Program-made: the position numbers and the translations under genes
Assembly (NCBI GenBank): GCA_963761975.1
Contig: CAVXIR010000002.1
Location: 1,612,001 to 1,676,000 of the forward strand
Length of the DNA: 64,000 bases
Reading direction: 5' to 3'
DNA from: JAMQPK01 sp963761975
GTDB taxonomy: Bacteria > Acidobacteriota > Vicinamibacteria > Vicinamibacterales > JAMQPK01
The notes under the pieces: model-generated
Told to the model about the DNA's origin: nothing
The model's database searches: none
What the model saw: the letters and a program-made list of their open reading frames with translations, nothing else
Part shown: positions 60,550 through 64,000 of the stretch, one piece after another
Position numbering within the stretch: position 1 is the first letter of the stretch
Layout: every line of letters begins with the position of its first letter

Positions 60550-61263
60550 ATGATCTTCGTAGGCACCTCCGGCTACAACTATCCAGAGTGGAAGGGGAGC
60601 TTTTACCCGGCCGATCTCGCGGCCGCGAAGATGCTCCCTTACTACGCGGCGCGATTTCCTACCGTCGAAATCAACTACACCTTCTACCGGATGCCGTCCG
60701 AGAAGCTGCTTGCCGGCTGGACGAAGCAGGTGCCGGCGTCTTTCAGGTTCACGTTGAAGGCGCCGCGCCGCATCACGCACGACGCGAAGCTTGCGAACTG
60801 CGAGGATCTCACGGCCGAGTTCTGCCGCGTCGCCGGCACGCTGGGCAATCAGATCGGCGCGCTGCTCTTTCAGCTGCCGCCGTCTCTCAAGAAAGATCTT
60901 GCGCGGCTCGATGCCTTTATCGATACGCTTCCGCCGAAAGCGCCGGCGGCTTTCGAGTTTCGCCATCCTTCATGGTTCGACGCCGAGGTATTTGGCCGTC
61001 TGAAAGAGCGGGGCCGAGCGCTGTGCGTGGCCGACAGCGAGAAGCTGGAAACGCCGCTCGAGGTGACGGCCGACTTCGGCTATTTCCGCCTCCGCGACGA
61101 AGGCTATCAGCCGGACGACATCGAGGAGTGGGCGCGGAAAATCGACGCACTCCGCGATCGCTGCAAGGAAATCTTTGTGTATTTCAAACACGAAGAGCAG
61201 GGGCTCGGGCCCGCCTTCGCACGCCAGCTGATGAATCACCTGGGATTAGGGACTGGGGATTAG
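60550..61263 (+). CDS. DUF72 family TIM-barrel protein (second copy in window)
   Basis: I start at ATG 60550 (MIFVGTSGYNYPEWKGSFYP). The 237-residue product has the DUF72 set: FVGTSGYNYPEWKGSFYPADL, VEINYTFYRMPS, FTLKAPRRITH, LLFQLPPSLK, FEFRHPSWFD and FVYFKHEEQGLGP. It is a distant paralogue of 36307-37059. The last codons (HLGLGTGD) are encoded by a gggattaggg word array, so the natural end may have been overwritten. Confidence 0.85.
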   Translation: MIFVGTSGYNYPEWKGSFYPADLAAAKMLPYYAARFPTVEINYTFYRMPSEKLLAGWTKQVPASFRFTLKAPRRITHDAKLANCEDLTAEFCRVAGTLGNQIGALLFQLPPSLKKDLARLDAFIDTLPPKAPAAFEFRHPSWFDAEVFGRLKERGRALCVADSEKLETPLEVTADFGYFRLRDEGYQPDDIEEWARKIDALRDRCKEIFVYFKHEEQGLGPAFARQLMNHLGLGTGD

Positions 61264-61604
61264 GGATTGGCGTTGCAAGTCACAAGGCGGCAGGGCTGAA
61301 GCCCCCAGTAGCGTTGTTTGCGTTCCGGGAGGCGGGCTACTGAGGATTCTTCATCATTCGAGACAGCGGAGTTTGCCAGGATCCTCGGAACGCTCCTCGA
61401 GCCGACAAATTGTAAAAAGGCTTCTGGACCTCTACCAATAATCTCAAACTTGTCCTGTCGAACGACGATCGCTGTGCTCTCGTCAATACCGATGCTCAAG
61501 AGACTGGGATGCAGTTGGAGGCGATGCATCACAAGGAACTCCTTCGCTAACTGGGCGTATAACAGGAGTGAGCTGGCGATAATAGCTGCGCGACTGGCGC
61601 CAGT
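61260..61604 (-). pseudogene. Relic of a peptidase S51 / cyanophycinase-like gene
   Basis: The minus-strand frame from 61604 reads TGASRAAIIASSLLLYAQLAKEFLVMHRLQLHPSLLSIGIDESTAIVVRQDKFEIIGRG. GIDEsTAIVV is the late hallmark of cyanophycinase/dipeptidase E proteins, and TGASRAA resembles the nucleophile motif GTSAGA in altered form. A stop lies just upstream and no N-terminal half is present. It ends in GLQPCRL, read through the REP unit at 61293. A degenerate remnant, 90 bases from an insertion sequence. Confidence 0.45.
61293..61304. repeat. REP-like palindrome GGGCTGAAGCCC
   Basis: Perfect 5-bp stem with a GA centre, followed by CCAGTAGCG; same family as the units at 2939, 5103, 23161 and 43980. 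It lies inside the S51 relic. Confidence 0.5.
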
Positions 61605-61652
61605 CTAAAGCACATCACCCCAACCATCCGGCGCCTGCGAATATGCACACGA

Positions 61653-61694
61653 CGCGGACTTTCGACTTAAGACTATCGACTTACGACTTGAGAC
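61653..61694. repeat. gacttacgact word array next to the insertion sequence
   Basis: Repeats of cgactttcgactt/aagactatcgactt/acgacttgagact end exactly where the left inverted repeat of the insertion sequence begins. Confidence 0.5.
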
Positions 61695-63355
61695 TAGCTA
61701 CTTTCCGGTGAAGAAATGACCGCTTGCGCGCTGCTCTGTCTGCGATCGAGCGGCCGGTTCGCTGACCGATCGTTTCATTTTCTCGTTTCTCTATGCGGTG
61801 GCCCGCGCGTGTGTAAAGGTCGCGATGTTCATCAGATTGTCAGCGATGACGCCGAGCCCGACCCATCGGTGCATGCCGTCGACGCCATGGTAGCGACAGC
61901 GGCGCAGGCCATGGCGCCGTTTGAGCACACTGATACGGCCTTCGCAGCCGACGCGCCAGCGTTGCCCGCGGCGGAACCAGCGTTGATGTTCATAGGCGCG
62001 CCGCGCCGGCGACTTGGGGCCTGGCCGCGGCAAGACCACGCGTCGCACGCCGCGGTCGACCGCCGCCTGTTCGTTCCGGGCCGAGCTGAACCCGCGGTCG
62101 CCCGCGGCCAGATCCGGCGCGCGCCCGAAGATCGCCTGATGCCGATCCAGCGCCGGGGTCCACAACGTGACGTCGGCCGGCCGCCCCGCATGAATTTCGA
62201 AGGCGGTCACGATTTGATGTTCCGCTTCTTGAATGGTCACCAGGTTCCCGAACTCGTTCGGTGTCGCGATCTTGCCTTTGCGGATCGTCACCGTGTGCCG
62301 TTCGAAGAGGCTGAGGACTTTGCCGGGGACGTGCGTGTCGCCGCCGAGGACGCGCGCGCGTGTTTGGTCGACGACGCGCTGGACCAGCGGCCGCAGCGCC
62401 GCCAGCCCGTCCTGGGCGCGCTGCAGTATCGAGCGGATCGGCGGACTGGCCGTGCGCGCACGCTGACGCAGCCGCCGGACCATGGTCGCCGCGTCACGAA
62501 GCACCGCACGCGTCGTCGCCATCAGGGTGCGGTAACTCTTCACCATCGCGTCCCGCGTCTTGGGCGATCGGGCTTCATACCCAATGATCAGCACGCGCCG
62601 GGTCACGCTCCGCAGCCGATTGCGAATGCGGCCGGCTGGATCGCCCAACGCCGTGCTCGCCCGTTGCATGGTCCGCGTCAGCACGCGCACCCCGTCTCGC
62701 AAGAGCGTGCTGTCGGTCGGGTAGTGCACATTGGTTTCTACGACCGTGGTGTCGACGCGAAATCGGCGACCGTGCGTGACCCCGGCACGCTTCGCCACCT
62801 CGATCACCTGCCGATGCAACTGCGCAATGACCTCCGGGCCGAGCGCCCGCGCGATCTTCAGGATCGTCTTCGCGTCCGGCACCTCGCCCGCATCAATACG
62901 CGTGAACATCCGATACACCAAATTGGCCCGCACCTCGCGCTCGAGGTCGTCGTAGCTCCAGTCGAACAGATGCTTCAAAATCAGCATCCGCATCACGACC
63001 TCAGCCGGCGTCCCCAGCCGTCCGCGTCGCCGGCTCTGCGGCCAGCGCGCCTCGAGCGCGTGCGTAACGACGTCAATCACGCCCTCGTCCTCGAGCAGCG
63101 TGTCGATTTTCCGCAACCAGTCGGGCCACAATTTGTGCCCATCGGGCAACAAGACTTCGAACAGACTCCGCTCCCGCTGTCGGCGCTGAACCATGCCCGC
63201 TCCTTTGATGACTCGTCACGCGCGGGCAGTGTAGTACGTCGGATCGATCGTCGCAATTGCAGAATCGACAAAATGGACCGTTTGGTCACGGCCGGCCGCT
63301 GGCCATCGGTACCAGTCAGCGACTTACGCGGTCATTTCTTCACCGCGAAGTAGCT
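61695..63355. mobile_element. Complete insertion sequence with 29-bp terminal inverted repeats
   Basis: The left end TAGCTACTT-TC-CGGTGAAGAA (61695 on) is matched by the right end read in reverse (63355 back to 63327), with two mismatches in 29 bases. It encloses one transposase gene on the minus strand. The element is about 1.66 kb. A target duplication is not certain: the ends read TAGCTA on both sides. Confidence 0.85.
61791..63194 (-). CDS. DDE transposase of an IS5/ISNCY-like element
   Basis: This 467-residue transposase has an N-terminal DUF772-like domain (HALEARWPQSRRRGRLGTPAEVVMRMLILKHLFDWSYDDLER) and a DDE catalytic core: Asp in FRVDTTVVETNVHYPTDS, Asp in LAAGDRGFSS, and Glu in GCEGRISVLKRRHGL. 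KGKIATPNEFGNLVTIQEAE is a further family signature. It moves the surrounding element by cut-and-paste or copy-out. The reading frame is intact, so the element may be active. Confidence 0.85.
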   Translation of the reverse strand: MVQRRQRERSLFEVLLPDGHKLWPDWLRKIDTLLEDEGVIDVVTHALEARWPQSRRRGRLGTPAEVVMRMLILKHLFDWSYDDLEREVRANLVYRMFTRIDAGEVPDAKTILKIARALGPEVIAQLHRQVIEVAKRAGVTHGRRFRVDTTVVETNVHYPTDSTLLRDGVRVLTRTMQRASTALGDPAGRIRNRLRSVTRRVLIIGYEARSPKTRDAMVKSYRTLMATTRAVLRDAATMVRRLRQRARTASPPIRSILQRAQDGLAALRPLVQRVVDQTRARVLGGDTHVPGKVLSLFERHTVTIRKGKIATPNEFGNLVTIQEAEHQIVTAFEIHAGRPADVTLWTPALDRHQAIFGRAPDLAAGDRGFSSARNEQAAVDRGVRRVVLPRPGPKSPARRAYEHQRWFRRGQRWRVGCEGRISVLKRRHGLRRCRYHGVDGMHRWVGLGVIADNLMNIATFTHARATA

Positions 63356-63370
63356 AATCCCCACCACTCC

Positions 63371-64000
63371 CTAATCCCTAGATGAGCAGTGCTTTTTCAA
63401 GAACGCTACGATCTCCCGTTCAGCCCAGTAACCGTCGTAGCCGTCCCGAGCTTCTTCGACAAAGCCACAATGCCCGCCATGGGGCGTGATGGTGACGATG
63501 ATGTTCCGATTGCGCACGACGGCATGTTCCCGGAAGGGCCCGGGCGGGACGAAGGGATCGTCCGCGGCCGTGATAATCAGTGTCGGGACGCCAATCTGAT
63601 CGATGACGCGCATCGCGCTTGCACGGTGATAGTAATCGGCGGCGTCGCGGAAGCCGTGAAATGGCGCGGTGTAAGCATCGTCGAATTCGCGGATCGACCG
63701 GATGTGCGGCAGCGCCTTTAACGACCACTTTCCGGGAAATGCCCGCGCTTTGCGTCGCAGACGCCGTTTGAGATTTCTGACGAAGTGCCACTGATAGATC
63801 GCGTTCTGCCGTTCCTCGAGGGCATCGACGCACACGTCGAGATCCATGGTCGGCGAGACCGCACAGACCGCGCGCAGCGCTTTTGGCGGCTCCGAGCCAA
63901 AGTCGCCGGCAAGCTTCAGCGCGAGATTGCCACCGAGCGAGTAGCCGGCAACGGCAAAGTTTGCAAGGCCGTCCAGTTCGATCAGCTCGCGCATCACCGC
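63371..64000 (-). CDS. YheT-type alpha/beta hydrolase (N-terminus off window)
   Basis: The frame is open to the window edge, so the N-terminal third is missing. The visible 208 residues include the nucleophile elbow GYSLGGNLALKLAGDFG, ERQNAIYQWHFVRNLKRR, the IREFDDAYTAPFHGFRDAADYY segment, the acid strand PTLIITAADDPFVPP, and the catalytic His in GGHCGF. This matches the YheT/embryo-specific hydrolase family of unknown substrate. The last codons (SSRD) come from a ctaatccctag word array, and the insertion sequence ends 15 bases beyond the stop. Confidence 0.85.
   Translation of the reverse strand, partial: AVMRELIELDGLANFAVAGYSLGGNLALKLAGDFGSEPPKALRAVCAVSPTMDLDVCVDALEERQNAIYQWHFVRNLKRRLRRKARAFPGKWSLKALPHIRSIREFDDAYTAPFHGFRDAADYYHRASAMRVIDQIGVPTLIITAADDPFVPPGPFREHAVVRNRNIIVTITPHGGHCGFVEEARDGYDGYWAEREIVAFLKKHCSSRD

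Noticed and set aside
61716..63353. 545-codon plus-strand frame across the insertion sequence
   Set aside because: Antisense of the transposase and running through the terminal repeats; no domains.

Overview
The window is 64 kb of high-GC, gene-dense bacterial chromosome. It suggests a Gram-negative member of Acidobacteriota, most likely Vicinamibacteria-like, although no rRNA or tRNA gene is present to fix the taxonomy. Supporting signs are an Oar-type TonB receptor with an N-terminal carboxypeptidase-regulatory domain, a DUF5777 barrel, many secreted and outer-membrane proteins, REP-like GGCTNAAGCC palindromes, and a bacillithiol-type YpdA oxidoreductase.

Layout. 1-5076 (minus): two tandem paralogues of a large radical SAM enzyme related by motif layout to tetraether or membrane-spanning-lipid synthases, enclosing a CDP-alcohol phosphatidyltransferase and a secreted protein. 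5323-9750 (plus): ypdA and a zinc/manganese-type ABC importer whose binding-protein start codon lies inside an inverted-repeat element. 9855-13464 (minus): MoxR-like AAA ATPase, VWA protein and Lon-N-domain protein. 13495-16770: GDPD phosphodiesterase, SnoaL-like protein, HupE/UreJ-like membrane protein, cytochrome c. 16774-24109: pyruvate dehydrogenase complex (aceE, aceF, lpdA), a family-5 uracil-DNA glycosylase and lipoyl synthase. 24158-27960: methyltransferase, porin relic, metallo-hydrolase, M61 peptidase. 27961-34721: an outer-membrane, probably metal-related cluster with two TonB receptors. 34733-38581: nucleotidyltransferase, metallophosphoesterase, DUF72 protein, a frameshifted four-helix-bundle gene between repeat arrays, and a CHRD lipoprotein. 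38578-45333 (minus): DUF5777 barrel, two cupredoxin-type proteins, a porin-like barrel and a histidine kinase/NtrC hybrid. 45383-48397: ferredoxin, nuoB, nuoI, and a TPR/double-retropepsin protein. 48485-52448 (minus): thioesterase, zinc-finger anti-sigma-like protein, and a peptidase/propeller/Omp85-barrel giant. 52696-54847: sigma-E factor, anti-sigma factor, TlpA thioredoxin, small protein. 54898-57758 (minus): broken endonuclease/phosphatase gene, zinc-ribbon protein, uncharacterised Cys/His protein, CusF-SCO fusion. 57832-61263: LeuA/CimA-type synthase, GlcG-like protein, RRM protein, second DUF72 protein. 61260-64000: peptidase S51 relic, a complete insertion sequence with 29-bp inverted ends, and a truncated YheT-type hydrolase.

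The most striking non-genic theme is that many gaps hold short-period repeat arrays (6-10 base words such as gactgat, cttgggagt, gggatcta, cacccaacg), each gap with its own word. In many of them the left half is the inverted complement of the right half, so they can fold as long hairpins. Almost all sit immediately 3' of a stop codon, and several run into the last codons of a gene. A second theme is REP-like palindromes, some of them inside coding sequence. Four genes appear frameshifted, fused or truncated; some of these could be assembly indels and are flagged.
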